Shown: positions 1 through 11,044, counted from the stretch's first letter. The stretch: 26,522 nt of DNA from Polytrichum commune (GCA_950295325.1 CATNTY010000057.1:1-26522), one strand, 5' to 3'. Numbers and translations: made by a program. Notes: generated from the sequence alone by a model not told the origin.

Positions 1-125
1 AGTTGCATGGAAAATGAACCACTGATTTGTCAAATTGAAGTAGTGAAATGGAGTATATATTGGGTTTGTTGAAAGAATTCGTCAAGTGGGAGTTGGTGAT
101 GTATATTGATTGTTGTGGGTTGCAG

Positions 126-3100
126 TTGGACAGCAAGCATGAAGCAGCTTCTGCTTATGTGGATGCTGCAAATTGTTATAAGAAATCAAACCCGACAGGT
201 GAATTTTCCAGTCTTGTCAGTTTGGATGACATTCTTGGATTTTATTTTCTTTGATTTTACTCAATACTTGCAAAGTATTTTGTTGCTATCACTGCAGTTT
301 CTTATAGTCATATTTTTCAGATAAGGAAAGAATTCACTCTGAAGAGTTTTGGCACCATGTAAAACTTCTACATTGAACCTAATTGTATGAATCTTCGCAG
401 CTTTGTAAATCATTTAGTTCCAGCTCTAGCTGGGGCACATCTGAGTTACACCATTACAAGTTATCGTACTGGATAATAGCTATTATGGTTGTGCATTATG
501 AGGTATTGTAGGCCGTGGTTAACATGTCCTGTCTGCATATTTGGTGCTTTTTGCTATATTGATCATTGCAGCTGTGATGCCAATTTTAAAATGGAAGATA
601 AAATCGTATTCCTGTTTCTGGTTGACATGACAATTTCATATGTGGCACAGAGGCTGTGAAGATGTTGAACTCAGCAATTCACATGTTTGAAGATATTGGC
701 CGACTTTCTATGGCTGCTAAGTATTACAAGGTACTTACTTTCATGTTTGAAACACATAACATTATTCTGGAACAGTTCATGTCAACAAATCTGTAATGAG
801 AATTTTTTCTGGGTTAGAGTATGTTACACCCTTGCTTGGTTTAAGGTTGGAGGAAGGGGATTGTGGAAAACCATGGAATGTGTTTTAGAAAATCATTTGA
901 ATGTGCACAGTTGTGCAGCTTCTACTAATTTCTAGTTAATAATAATACTGGGGTAGAAATTCATTTAAGCTTTACAGTATTTTTATTACCCAAATCAGTA
1001 AGAATTTAATTTAAGATGAATTATATAATTCTATGATATTCAAGTATTCATACTCAATAAAATTCCCATTTATATTTTTGTCACATTAATCAGTTGATCA
1101 CAGGGTAAACTGAAGAAAATAGTTTAACGGACATAGGCTAGTGTTGTAGATTGAATTGAAAACTTATAAACATCTGCTTCATGAAACTCAAATGTGCACT
1201 GGTCATAGACTTTGAATGCAGATTACTACAAGAGCGTAATATGTGTCAATCTGATAAGAGGAGCATCTGATTTCAGGAAATTGCGGACATCTATGAGAAG
1301 GAAGAGGATATGGAGAAAGCCATGTTATACTATGACAAGGCTGCAGATCTTTACTCTGGGGAGGGAGTGGAAAGTACTGGCAATCAATGCAAGCTTAAAG
1401 TTGCTCAATATGCTGCATCACTTGAACAGTAAGTCTGGTGAATTTGAAAAGGCCCTGGGTGCTTTATGAATGATAAGATGGTTCTTAAATCTATTGCTAA
1501 ACTTGCTCTGGAGCCACTTACCCGGGAATAGAAATTGTTGACAGTGATCTGAAGGTAACATGAATGCAGTTGGAAGTTGTCTTTACTCTTCTGATTTGGA
1601 GCATACTTTACTTAATTCTATTAGGTTAAAATGTTTGCAAATAAAAATTTAACTCCAAAATATTGTGTAAAATTATATTGCTGGCAATCATATTGATGTA
1701 AATATGTTACAAGAAGTAAGGACGAACTTGGTCAGATTCAATAATTTTGATTAAATCTGTTACATATAGTAAGATACAGTTAAAACCAAGCATTTTAATG
1801 TTCATTCCTGTCTTTTAATCTGCTTGTCACTTGAGATATGTGGCACACAAATTGAAAGAGCGCATTAGATAAGTGGACAATTTAACAGGGTAAATTTGGT
1901 TACAAGGGGAGCATAGGGTGTTTATAGCCTTAACATATTTCTTAAGTCGAAATGGAAATTGAGCTTGATTACTGTGTCTTTATTTTTTGGAATTGGCAAG
2001 TGAGGTTTCTCCCATTAGAAGCGTCTTCTGGAGATATCTAAATTGGTGTGCTACACAAAATCTTAGGTTGAGAGATGAGGGATCAATGAGAGGAATGTTC
2101 TGGAGAGCGCGTCTGATCTTCTTCTGGCCACTGAGTTTTAGAATGATGGAAGGTATTTGGGAGGTTTGTGCCATTATTAGGGTCTTCTAAGAACTTACCA
2201 CACAACAGCTAAAGTTGGGAAATCAGGTTAAATCGTGGGGTACTTATTGAAGAGCTTGCTAAACTCTTACATGCAATTGCGTGCAAAGAGATTCTACATG
2301 TCAGTTCAGGAAACTCTGAGTTTATTTACAGCAGGTTTTATGAGTACAATGTGTGAGCCGCTGCCAAGCACAGAAGGAAGGTTAAACATCTCGAAATGTC
2401 ATGAAAGTGCAGTGAAATCCCATGGCTAACAGTTTAAAAATCTGAGATTAACTTGTTCAATGGGGAGGAAATTATGGGAGAAATCTCACAGTGAGGGTTC
2501 TGCCTTATTCCACCACAGTTTTATGCCCTCATTACTCTTAACACCCACTCATATATGTGCATTTATTGCTATCTTGGCTTTTGTCAACTACCATTTTTCT
2601 CTAGGTCATGTAGTAAAATGTGGAAGTCAAGGAAGTTGATTAGGTCGTTTGTAACAGGTATGACAGGGCGATTGACATCTACGAAAATGTGGCAAGGCAA
2701 TCAATGAACAACAATTTATTGAAATACAGTGTAAAAGGCTATCTTCTCAATGCTGGCCTTTGTCAGATTTGCGGGAAAGACATTGTGGCTGTCCATAACG
2801 CCATTGAGAATTATCAGGTGACAGTTTTGATCACTTTGATGTCTTGATTTTGCTGGGAATGCTAACAAGGGGGTGGATTGGGCACTACTTTACATAGTAT
2901 TTACACTTAACTGTGGTGGTGTTGATGCAGGAGTTGGACCCAACCTTCAATAGCACAAGGGAATGCAAGTTCTTGCAGGTACAAATCATTTTTGAATTTC
3001 AGGATCTTTGTAAACAACAGAGGCTGGATCTTCATTTATTTATTTATTTTTAAATCTTAAAAAATTTCTGTGCAGCAATTGTCCCTGTTACAACTTTAAC

Positions 3101-3907
3101 TATACGCTCTCACGATTTCAAGTATCTATTCTGGTTATATGTTCATGTTATCTATCATGGTTTATTTATGTCTGTTTGTCTGTGTTGCAGTGTTTGGTTG
3201 AGTCTTAACATGTGACAGGTCAAATTATCTAACTAGGCCATTGAGGAATTACTTCTTCTATATATATTCGAAAATTACATGTGATGTGGTATCTATGCAG
3301 GATTTGGCGACTGCTGTAGACGAGGTGGACACTGTGAAATTCACCGATGTTGTCAAAGAGTTTGACAGCATGAGTCGCCTTGTAAGTATGCTTTTGGTCT
3401 TGGTTTGGGATTGTATGCTGAGGATACAACAATTTTCAATTCACTCAACAGTTCAATAACTGACAGCAACAATCAGTTATGCAAGAAGATGATGTTCTAT
3501 TTTACATATTGTCTAGGGTTTCAGAAGTGCAGGATTGTTGATCATCTCTTGATTGTAGAGAAATGCACGTTCATTGGTGAGTTATAGTGTCTTATATATA
3601 GTTCTTTAACCTATAGTCAAAGTACGAGGATCATGTTGATGATAGGTGGTGAATGTTTCAAAACTCTCTTCTTTTACCCAGAGAAAACCTGAGCAGAATT
3701 TGATTTTCTTACCAATCAGAAATGCTGTCATTAACTTCATTATTGTAGACGAGTCTGCTCCTTTCTGACTGTGTTAGTAGTCATTTATGATTAAAGATCC
3801 TGACATTGTGCTTGTGTAAACAGGATCAATGGAAAACCACGCTGTTGTTGCGAGCAAAGAAAGCTTTACAGAGTAAAGAAGTGGTTGATGATGATGACCT
3901 CACATAG
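126..3907 (+). CDS. alpha-SNAP (alpha-soluble NSF attachment protein), 3' seven exons; N-terminus outside window
   Basis: Alpha-SNAP is a cytosolic adaptor that binds SNARE bundles on membranes and recruits and stimulates the ATPase NSF to take them apart after vesicle fusion. Seven exons join in one open frame: 126-198, 651-730, 1277-1428, 2658-2817, 2931-2978, 3301-3381 and 3824-3907 (TAG at 3905-3907). All six introns are GT..AG; examples are donors GTAAGT at 1429 and 3382. Split codons rejoin correctly, e.g. ACA G|AG GCT. The roughly 225 residues show family landmarks: [20 protein letters not shown], then [67 protein letters not shown] and [13 protein letters not shown]. The C-terminus DDDDLT keeps the acidic residues and penultimate leucine that in this family stimulate NSF. 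Full-length proteins are about 290 residues, so about 65 N-terminal residues are missing upstream. The fold is a TPR-like helical solenoid. No damage is visible, so the gene is probably functional. Plants often have several paralogues, so no symbol is given. Confidence 0.96.
1429..2657 (+). other. Largest alpha-SNAP intron
   Basis: This 1.2-kb intron lies between the third and fourth visible exons, with donor GTAAGT at 1429 and acceptor ACAG ending at 2657. It splits a glutamine codon (CA|G). It contains short open frames on both strands but nothing I recognise as coding or as a transposon. Confidence 0.85.
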
Positions 3908-4353
3908 AACTTCTGCTATACAGATGATATTGACATGTTGGTGCTTTCCGAACAATGTAAGAGGGCGCAGTAGTAACTATCTCTTGCATACATGTAGATA
4001 TCCTTCGGTGACACGTGTCATGCAGCTAGTCTGAATGACTGGAAAGGTGGAGCTTAGGACTCTTACACCACATTGTAGAATAATTGTTTTCCAAAGGAAT
4101 GTTTGGTAGGGGGTCCTGGACCTTTAAGAGTGACCCCAAAATATTTGAGGATGGAATTTCTGCACTTTGCACCCTGAAATCAGAGTGTGTTGGTATTTTG
4201 GAATTGCTTAACATGCTACTTGTACTGCCTCTTTTCATATATTGACTAGTCAAATGCTTGCCCCTTTATGAGAAATCATAGCATAGCTGGACATACAGAA
4301 GTGCGAGGTAAATCAGTAACTTCTTGATATATCGCTTTCAGATGAGCTACTCT
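3908..4353 (+). other. alpha-SNAP 3' UTR and downstream spacer
   Basis: This is non-coding sequence between the SNAP stop codon and the TA target duplication of the Tc1-like element. No canonical AATAAA signal is evident; AATAAT near 4058 is the nearest candidate poly(A) signal. The transposon therefore lies just downstream of, or inside, the 3' transcribed region. Confidence 0.5.
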
Positions 4354-4355
4354 TA

Positions 4356-4378
4356 CACTGAATATCAAAACTGAGTCA
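4356..4378 (+). repeat. Left terminal inverted repeat of Tc1-like element
   Basis: Reads CACTGA, three variable bases, then TCAAAACTGAGTCA. It matches the reverse complement of 5694-5716 at 20 of 23 positions, and the three mismatches are contiguous (4362-4364). It is preceded by TA at 4354-4355. Confidence 0.92.
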
Positions 4379-4436
4379 GTGACTCACTACATCAGTATTC
4401 ACACAATGTAGTTTGGATATGATTGAGCATGTTATG

Positions 4437-5393
4437 CTAGAACTTTTGACGCTGCTTAGGATTGATGGAATTGAAAGAAGCTTGCTCATGCACCCACAGT
4501 TGAAGCATTCCTTTGGTTAGTGTTGGAAACTCATTTAATTTCCGTTTCACAAGTGCCCACACATGCTTCATTGGATTTAGGTCAGGTGATTGAGGAGGTC
4601 AAGTAAGTACATCCAAATTTTGCATTGACAGCCATTGATTGACTAATTTTGCAGATTGTTTAGGATCATTATCATGTTGAAATATGACACGAGGTTGAAA
4701 CAACACCATTCATTTGTTTTTATGACCCCAACTTGAAGAATGTTATGATACAAAGCTTATGTCATCTTCCGCTCTATCTTGCACATGTAACCCATGCCAT
4801 GTGAAGTCATCCAACCCCACACAAAAATTTCACCACCTCCCTATTTGATTGTTTGACTCATGATGAGCTTATAATTGAGATTCTCCATCCCTCACCCAAC
4901 TCCAAGTGCAATCATCAAATTGAAATTAATTCAACTTAATGTCACCACTAAAAATCGGCCTATACCAATCATTGATAGTCCAATCTTGATGATGTTGAGC
5001 AAATTCCAACTTGCAACGCACATTTTTGGCCGTGAGCAATGGTTTCTTTTGCTTCTCTAATGACCCATGACTTGCTTCATGAAGTGCATGCCTCATTGTG
5101 TTGGTGCTCACTACCACATTCAAAGTGCTCACTCCAAGACTCCTCACGTGTACAACATTATCTGGTCCACCAATGGTGATGGCACTTACACACGCTCATC
5201 GTTGAGTAAAGGCGATGCTTCTTGGGCGACCTTCTCTTGAAGGCTCCACATGAGGAACACACTCTCTACAAATCCTAGAGCATGTAGATTGAGAGATACC
5301 CAACAATTTTGACATTGCACATGTGCTACGCCCATGCTGCAACATGGCTACAACCTTCAACCTCTTCTCCTCTAGTAATGCTCTCATGGGCAA
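4437..5393 (-). pseudogene. Tc1-like transposase, degenerate
   Basis: The conceptual reading is about 310 residues, normal for Tc1 transposases. From 5393 downwards it shows a helix-turn-helix (LLGISQSTCSRICRE), a GRPR motif (SREGRPRS), KKPLLTAKNVRCKLEFA, a WT.NDWY segment, then FSGDIKLN where the family has FSDE.KFN, GGGEIFVWGWM, QHDNDPKQSAKLV and SPDLNPMKHVWALVKRKL. It ends with TAG at 4437-4439. The first catalytic Asp is now Gly (GGT). The second Asp is kept (4671-4673). The third acid, normally Glu, is Lys (AAG, 4566-4568). Exactly 34 residues separate the second and third positions, giving the DD34E class. In-frame stops near 5194, 4924, 4877, 4780 and 4602, plus frameshifts near 4838 and 4700, confirm that it is dead. 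The start at 5393 is the first ATG before the helix-turn-helix. Confidence 0.93.
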
Positions 5394-5693
5394 AGAAAAC
5401 CTTCACAATTGTAAGAGAAAACGTCCTAAGAGACCACACTACTAACCAGAAGTGAGAGGAAGAACCCTAGGCGGCTCTGTGAACCTATTCTCGCAATTGA
5501 AAGTGAGTGATGAAAACAATTTCAAAATTGAATCAATAAATTTAAGTTCATTCAAAATGCAGTTTCTCTCTCGTTGCTATCAAGTTGAAATTTGGGAAGG
5601 ATGCTAATAGCTTGGTTGTGCATATGACCCAGTTTGACAAAAAGATCGATACTATTCTAAATATGGCTTCCTGAAATTTGTTGTTGTGCTGAT

Positions 5694-5716
5694 TGACTCA
5701 GTTTTGAGCGTCAGTG
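5694..5716 (-). repeat. Right terminal inverted repeat of Tc1-like element
   Basis: This is the reverse complement of the left repeat apart from three adjacent bases. It ends in CAGTG, followed by TA at 5717-5718, which completes the target-site duplication. Confidence 0.92.
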
Positions 5717-6033
5717 TAGCTTTTCCTTGTAATCCTAAAAACGATGTGATCACATAGTTTCCAAGTCTACTTTATGGTTTTGCAATCCATTGTCTCCTGG
5801 TAGTTCAAAATTCCATTCTGCATGCAGCTTTGGTTTGTTGATTATCTCTGGTGCTTTGAACATCACAGTTAGAATTGCTTCAGCTCCCGAATGTGCCAAA
5901 TCATATTGTTTAACTGCAAATCAAGAACTGGGCTTCATACAACAACTGATCGATTTGTTGTGTTAATATTGGGAAAACCAAGTGAAGATGATCAGTTTTC
6001 TTGATTACGAGAGAGTGCATGTGATCAGTCAAC

Positions 6034-6130
6034 ATGAATCGTTTTGGGACTTTGTTTCCACCTGGGTTTGGGGATCCTAATGATTGGAAATTTCATGGGG
6101 AGTATGGGGAAGATGGATACACTACACCAT
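6034..6130 (+). CDS. Possible first coding exon of an unidentified gene
   Basis: An ATG at 6034 opens 32 codons of protein-like composition (FPPGFGDPNDWKFHGEYGED). They end at a plausible donor, CCAT|GTAAAT at 6131, and would leave a phase-1 intron. Upstream, GCAG at 5824-5827 could be the acceptor of a 5' UTR intron. I do not recognise the family and cannot place a second exon with confidence before the LINE begins. It may be a real first exon, an exon of a gene broken by insertions, or a chance frame. Confidence 0.25.
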
Positions 6131-7016
6131 GTAAATGCTATTTTAGTGTTACTTACTATCTGGAATTCCGCAGTGTTGTGACTATTTACTGTATGTCTCA
6201 ATTCTCAGAAACAAATGTTAAATTGGTTGTTTGGACATTGAAGAACATTAAAATCTTTACTTGGTAAAAAACTAACATTAACTGTAGAAAAGTATAGCTT
6301 TGCATACCTCCGAATAGTAAGTGACCCTAATGGCCATATATGTTGTAGCATGATTACAAATTCCATGGCCTTAAAACTTTGGAAGGTTTGGATGTGTGGA
6401 CCATGAGACTTGGCCAGGGTTAATCAATTTTGACATGGAATATCTAAAGCTTATTAATTCTAATGGACTTGTTTGACTTACTTGAGTGGTAGTGAGACTC
6501 TATTTGTGCCTCACTGCCTGATACACTGAGGATGGAAGTTGTGGAAGAGAGAGCTCCGACTCACTTGGAAGCAACCTTACACTACTAGGAGTATGGTGTC
6601 TAGAGCACACTTGCTTTGAGCCAAAACAAATTTCTGTCATGTGAAAGGACTATTTGGGTGGCCACTTTTGCACCCTAGTGATATGGTTCAAGGCCATGGT
6701 CTTGTTGACTAATTTGTGTCATTTTGAGCATGTGGTCTCTTTGAGGATATGATCACTTTGAAAGCCTTGTCATTTGGCCATGTGACCTTGGCAAATATGT
6801 AAAGCCTAAGATAGTAATGAAAACTAAAAGCATGAGATAGATTATCAGGGAAACTAATCGCTTGGACAAATTCCAAAAACATTCTATAGATATGAAACCT
6901 ATAAATATTTTACAATTTTTATTTTCAAAAAATAATGAAGTCATATGCAACCTACAAAAATTCCCAAAGTTGTTTTAGGAAAGGAACTTTTGGGTAGGTT
7001 AAATAGCTTTTAAAAA

Positions 7017-7031
7017 ATATATATATATATA
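7017..7031. repeat. AT microsatellite
   Basis: A run of about seven AT dinucleotides follows an A-run. It sits just upstream of the first recognisable LINE codons at 7053. Confidence 0.85.
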
Positions 7032-7052
7032 GATATGAAGAACTATAAATGG

Positions 7053-7556
7053 AATAACCTCTTAGAGGTTCGTAGACCCCATTGGTTGGTAGAGTCCGAT
7101 GACATAGGTCGTTACAATGCATTTGGTCAATTTCTAATAGAAACTTTGTCCTTCTCCGGCTTTGTGATTCTTAATGGGGTAGATAAGTGACGTCAAAATT
7201 TCACTTGTTTCTCTAGTATGGGTGGGGCTAATGCAGTTGATTACCTCATAGGTGATTCCAACTCCCTTCACGATTCTATCTCCAATTTCTTCATACATAA
7301 TAAACAACCCGACTCAAACCATTGGCCTACTTTCTTCAAAATAGGTAATAGTGTAGGTTTGAGGCTTCCAACTGCGTCTAGTCAAGGTCAAGTTTACCAT
7401 CCCAATCCTAAAAAGGCAAACCAATACGTTCTAAATATCAAACATGAACCCATTTATTTGCAAGGTGAGACTTGCACCTCATTAGATGACCACGCTCAAG
7501 CGTGGTTACACTTGATGCTATGCATAGCTCAACCCATTGTCTCTAAAAAAAACTAG
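7053..7556 (+). pseudogene. LINE endonuclease domain, C-terminal remnant
   Basis: The reading NLLEVRRPHWLVESDDIGRY continues through a single TGA after NGVDK into the open stretch 7218-7556. The NxxG and VDY.IGD segments are typical of the distal half of the exonuclease/endonuclease/phosphatase fold, which nicks target DNA for target-primed reverse transcription. The N-terminal catalytic residues are missing. Confidence 0.7.
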
Positions 7557-7844
7557 GTGGCAAACCACATGGTAGACCGTCCAACACATGGTTTGATAGC
7601 AATTGTCGAGAGCATGACGAAGCTTCCATATGGTATTAAACTCGACACTCGAACAATATGTCCATAATGGCTATCAAAAAAACATTGTATGATGATCCGG
7701 TATAAGGAACGCTCTAACTTGGAGCACAAACAAAAGGATCTACATCTTCTCTACAAATTAAAGTGACCCAAAATTATTTTGGAAGAGCTTTGAAGGAAAA
7801 GATTATTCAACCCTCTCATTTAAGCCACAAGAAGCAGTAGATTA

Positions 7845-8900
7845 TTGCACAAACTATACACCTCAAGACAAAGGATCAATGATCATTTTGTTCCAAATAT
7901 TTGGTTTCTTTATGTTTTTACAGAAGGGGAAATATGGGCCCATATAAAAGACCTAACAAATCACAAGGTTGAGGACATCCACGGTTTAAAACTTGAGCTT
8001 CTAAAATGGGCTACAAATGATATATGTGAACCAATCACAAAGCTATTTGATTTGGTGGCTAAAGAGGGTGCCCCAACTTCATGAACTATCAACATCATTC
8101 AAATGATCTTCAAATCTGGTGAGAGACACTCCCGGGGGGAACTATAGGACTGTTATGCTAGGAACAATCTTTCGCAAATTTTATGGCTTTGTTTTAGAAA
8201 AACAATTTAGTTGATGAGCTTAATTGAAAGGGGTTAGAGCGAGAGGACAAGCAAGTTTCAAGGAAGGTAGATCTACTTTGGACCACATCCTTACATTATG
8301 TACTTTAATCAAACAAGAAATATTTGTAGGTCGATGTCTCTATTCTTATTTTGTTGATTTCAAAAAAGCTTTTGACATAGGCCCACGTGACAAACTTTGG
8401 GAACACCTCCAATGATTAGGTGTACCGCCTGATTTACAACACACTATTAAAAGCTATGCACATTGCAGTCCACTCAAAAAGAAATGACAATAGACATTGT
8501 GAAGTAATGTCCGATTGGTGTTAAACAAGATTGTCCTCTCCCCCACACTATTTGGCTTGTACATCTAAGAACTTGAAACATATTTGGATGGGATCAATGG
8601 GGATTCTTTGTGTTTATTTAATACAATATTAATATTCTTCTTTATGTTGATGATGTTGTTCTACTCTCTAAACTAGGAGCATGCCTACAAAGACTTTTGA
8701 ACAAACTATATGAGTTTTGCACTTCTTTTAGCCTTGGAGTCAATTCATTTAAGACTAAAATCATGATTTTTGGCCACAACAAAAGGAAATTAAACCAAGA
8801 GGCATTTCACCTAGACAAAGACCAAATTGAGATTACCCATGAATACAAATAATTTGGGATAGCTTTTTACTCACATGTTACTTTGAACCATCTAGTAAAA
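7845..8900 (+). pseudogene. LINE reverse transcriptase domain remnant
   Basis: Open pieces 7845-8084 and 8224-8415, plus shorter pieces in shifted frames to about 8900, carry ordered RT motifs: the RST.D.I fingers block, FVDFKKAFD of the palm with the first catalytic Asp, a QGCPLSP-like turn near 8525-8550 (damaged), and YVDDVVLLS with the catalytic Asp pair. At least one frameshift separates the two catalytic blocks. The domain would polymerise cDNA at the nicked target in an intact element. Confidence 0.85.
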
Positions 8901-9542
8901 GGCAAAGAATTGTAGGTATGAAAGCCTTGATGGGCACTTTAAGGAAAGAAGTAGTAGTCAAAGTTAAACTCAAATCCCATTTATTCAAGGCTTTGATGCT
9001 TCATTCTTTCACATATGACATTGAAGTTTAGGAGGCGACTTGAAAAACTCTCATTTCGAAGGTTTTTGAGAAGGGCATGAAGATGCATTTGATGTCTCAC
9101 ATCAAAGTGCGTTCTTCGACTACCTATTGTATGTTGTTGGCCAAATTTGGAGAACTTCCCATAGAATTATACTTTGTTAGGCTTACTATGGGCTTTCAAC
9201 AACGGCTTGCCCACCTGTCCCCCTCTTGGTTAGTGAATAAAGCAACCTCACTCCCCCAACACATGGCCGAAGAGGAATTTAACACATGGCACAAATCGAC
9301 AACCATGTGGAAGATATCATGATGTCTATCTCATAGCGAAATTTATGACAACTCAACCACATCAAAAATAGCATATTATGATATCAAGGAGGCGCTTCTT
9401 ACTAAAGAGTGGAACTCTTTCCATTCGTCATGGAAGAAACTAGATAACTCCACCTCAAGGATTTCCTCAAATACGAATGTGAATTGTACTTGAAGCAACT
9501 ATTGAGTCCACCACAACACAAGACCATTGTGCCTATTGCACC

Positions 9543-9776
9543 TTGAACCATAGATTTTCAATTGAAATTGGACAATGCACAACTATCCCTATATCTAGAG
9601 ATATTAAACTATGCCACTTTTGCTCCTATAATGCATTTGAAAATGAGGCACACTTTGTGTTGAAATGTCCCCTATATAACCCCATTAGAGATAAGTTTTC
9701 GTCACTACTTGAGAACATACAGTGGTTAGCAAAAGTCTTCGGAAAGGATGCCTTGTTCTACAAAATGAACAAGTAA
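9543..9776 (+). pseudogene. LINE C-terminal zinc-finger segment
   Basis: CHFC, nine residues, H, four residues, C, followed by PLYNPIRDKFSSLL. This matches the finger at the end of many LINE ORF2 proteins, where CPLY is preceded by an acidic E.E.HF block. The frame ends at TAA 9774-9776. It marks the 3' end of the recognisable LINE. Confidence 0.75.
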
Positions 9777-10030
9777 TCCTACGGAAGTTATCATAGAATT
9801 ATGAGAAATTAAACATAAGATCACATAGTTGAAACAAACATGTAGCACAACATTCATAACCAAGAATGCCAATAAAAAATTAACCAAAAATGAGACACAT
9901 GATATGGATGAACGATTCTTTATGCAAAAAGTGTAGTTGTCCTTTATTTACTATGGAAATAGAATCTTGAGCTTCAAAATCAATTTGATAGGTAGTAGGC
10001 ACAACCACAAAGCCCTTATAATCATTACCA

Positions 10031-11044
10031 TCATGTATAGCCACCTTTTGCTTTATAAACGTCAGTTGCTCTTTCAAGCATAGACATGATCAACTTCCTC
10101 ACAATATCAACCTCAATGCCATACCAACTTTCATGTAGTTTCTCCCACAAATACTTTTTTTATTAGTGGGTTTCTTCCCAGACATTCTCATATGACGATC
10201 TACTTCATTCCAAAGGTGGCCATGCGATTGAGCCGGATGCCAAATGAGTTGAATTTTTTGTGCTAGCAACCAATCTGGAACATACTTAGAAGTGTATTTG
10301 TGGTCATTATGATGTTGGAAAATGACATTCTCCTCTCCTAAATCATGCATGTGTATAGTGTTCATAAGCTCCATCTCCACAACTTCACGATAAACATATT
10401 TATCCATCTTCCCTTCTATAAGGCGAAGGTTGCCAACTCCCTCCCAACTCATGCATCCCCAAACCATAATACCCCCCCCCCCAATTTGACAGTAGGTTGC
10501 ACATGTTGGTCCAAGAGATGCTCTCCACTCGTCCTCTAGCAATATTGCCGCCCATCTGAGCCAAACAAAATGAATTTTGACTCATCCGAAATAACCACAT
10601 AACTCCAATCCAACCAAGTCGCATGCATGCACTTCTTTGCCCATAATATCGACACACCTTGTGCTTTTTGGTTAATAATGGCTTCATAGTCTTCACACGT
10701 GCTTTCAATCCTTGCCTCTAAAGCCTCCTTCTAACCATATCATCACTCAAATCCAATCCTTGAGATCACATTTCTCTACCCACTGCTCCAGTTGTACCAT
10801 TAGATGGATCAAATAATAGCCTTACAACCTCACAATCAACACGTTCATCAAGAATTCAAGGTCTTCCATTTGAATGTGCATCTCTCAAATCACCTCTCAT
10901 AGTCAACCTTCGCACTATATCATGGTAGGTGCTTCGAGAAATTCCTAACACTACAGTATTGGAATTTCAGAGTACGAATCCCCTTTCTCATGCATATGAA
11001 GAACCAACTTTCGCTCATGAAGAGTTCTTATGGGAGCCCTAGCT
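10031..11044 (-). pseudogene. Second Tc1-like transposase, degenerate and of a different subfamily
   Basis: Read from 11044 downward this is about 338 residues. It shows RTLHERKLVLHMHEKGDSY (first helix-turn-helix), HDIVRRLTMRGDLRDAHSNG, KPLLTKKHKVCR, WLDWSYVVISDESKF with the first catalytic Asp intact (about 10585), GGGIMVWGCMSWEGVG, FQHHNDHKYTSK and WNEVDRHMR, ending YKAKGGYT with TGA at 10031-10033. The second catalytic Asp is His (QHHND for QHDND). The SPDLNPIE block with the third acid has collapsed to QSHGHLW, probably by a short deletion near 10220-10235. Several stops and frameshifts separate the open pieces 10400-10708 and 10099-10542. No initiator ATG survives. I could not find terminal inverted repeats by eye. 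Protein similarity to the 4437-5393 copy is only at family level. Confidence 0.88.
10471..10481. repeat. C homopolymer inside transposase relic
   Basis: A run of about 11 C lies on the plus strand within the glycine-rich GGGG-IMVWGC coding block of the second Tc1-like relic. G-runs coding for glycines here are prone to slippage, which may explain nearby frame changes. Confidence 0.75.

Larger units (their letters stand above)
4356..5716 (-). mobile_element. Complete, inactive Tc1-like (Tc1/mariner, DD34E type) DNA transposon
   Basis: The 1,361-bp element is bounded by 23-bp terminal inverted repeats (20 of 23 match) that start CACTG. It is flanked on both sides by the TA dinucleotide (4354-4355 and 5717-5718), the target site of this superfamily. 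One transposase reading frame runs on the minus strand and is broken by several stops and frameshifts. Length, TA duplication, CACTG ends and the transposase motifs all fit a Tc1-type element. It lies about 450 bp past the SNAP stop codon. Confidence 0.92.
5719..7052. other. Mostly unassigned spacer
   Basis: This lies between the Tc1-like element and the LINE relic. Apart from the possible exon at 6034-6130 and the AT microsatellite at 7017-7031, I see no gene, RNA or transposon signature on either strand. Confidence 0.5.
7053..9776 (+). mobile_element. Degenerate non-LTR retrotransposon (LINE), 5'-truncated
   Basis: Frame-broken plus-strand coding sequence follows the order of an APE-type LINE ORF2. 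(1) The C-terminal part of the endonuclease at 7053-7556 has GRYNAFGQFLIETLSFSG, VILNGVDK and MGGANAVDYLIGD. (2) The linker and reverse transcriptase run from about 7845 to 8900, with WAHIKDLTNHKVEDIHGLKL, QASFKEGRSTLDHILTL, FVDFKKAFD (Asp at 8356-8358) and YVDD at 8643-8654. (3) A C-terminal CX2CX9HX4C finger lies near 9610-9670 in front of CPLYNPIRDKF. Stops and frame changes occur throughout, for example at 7188 and between 8415 and 8643. The endonuclease N-terminus and any ORF1 are absent. No poly(A) tail or target duplication could be fixed. Confidence 0.88.

Noticed and set aside
1987-2190. 67-codon frame in the large SNAP intron
   Set aside because: Flanking splice sites and frame do not fit the SNAP protein, the composition is not protein-like, and the exons on both sides already join perfectly.
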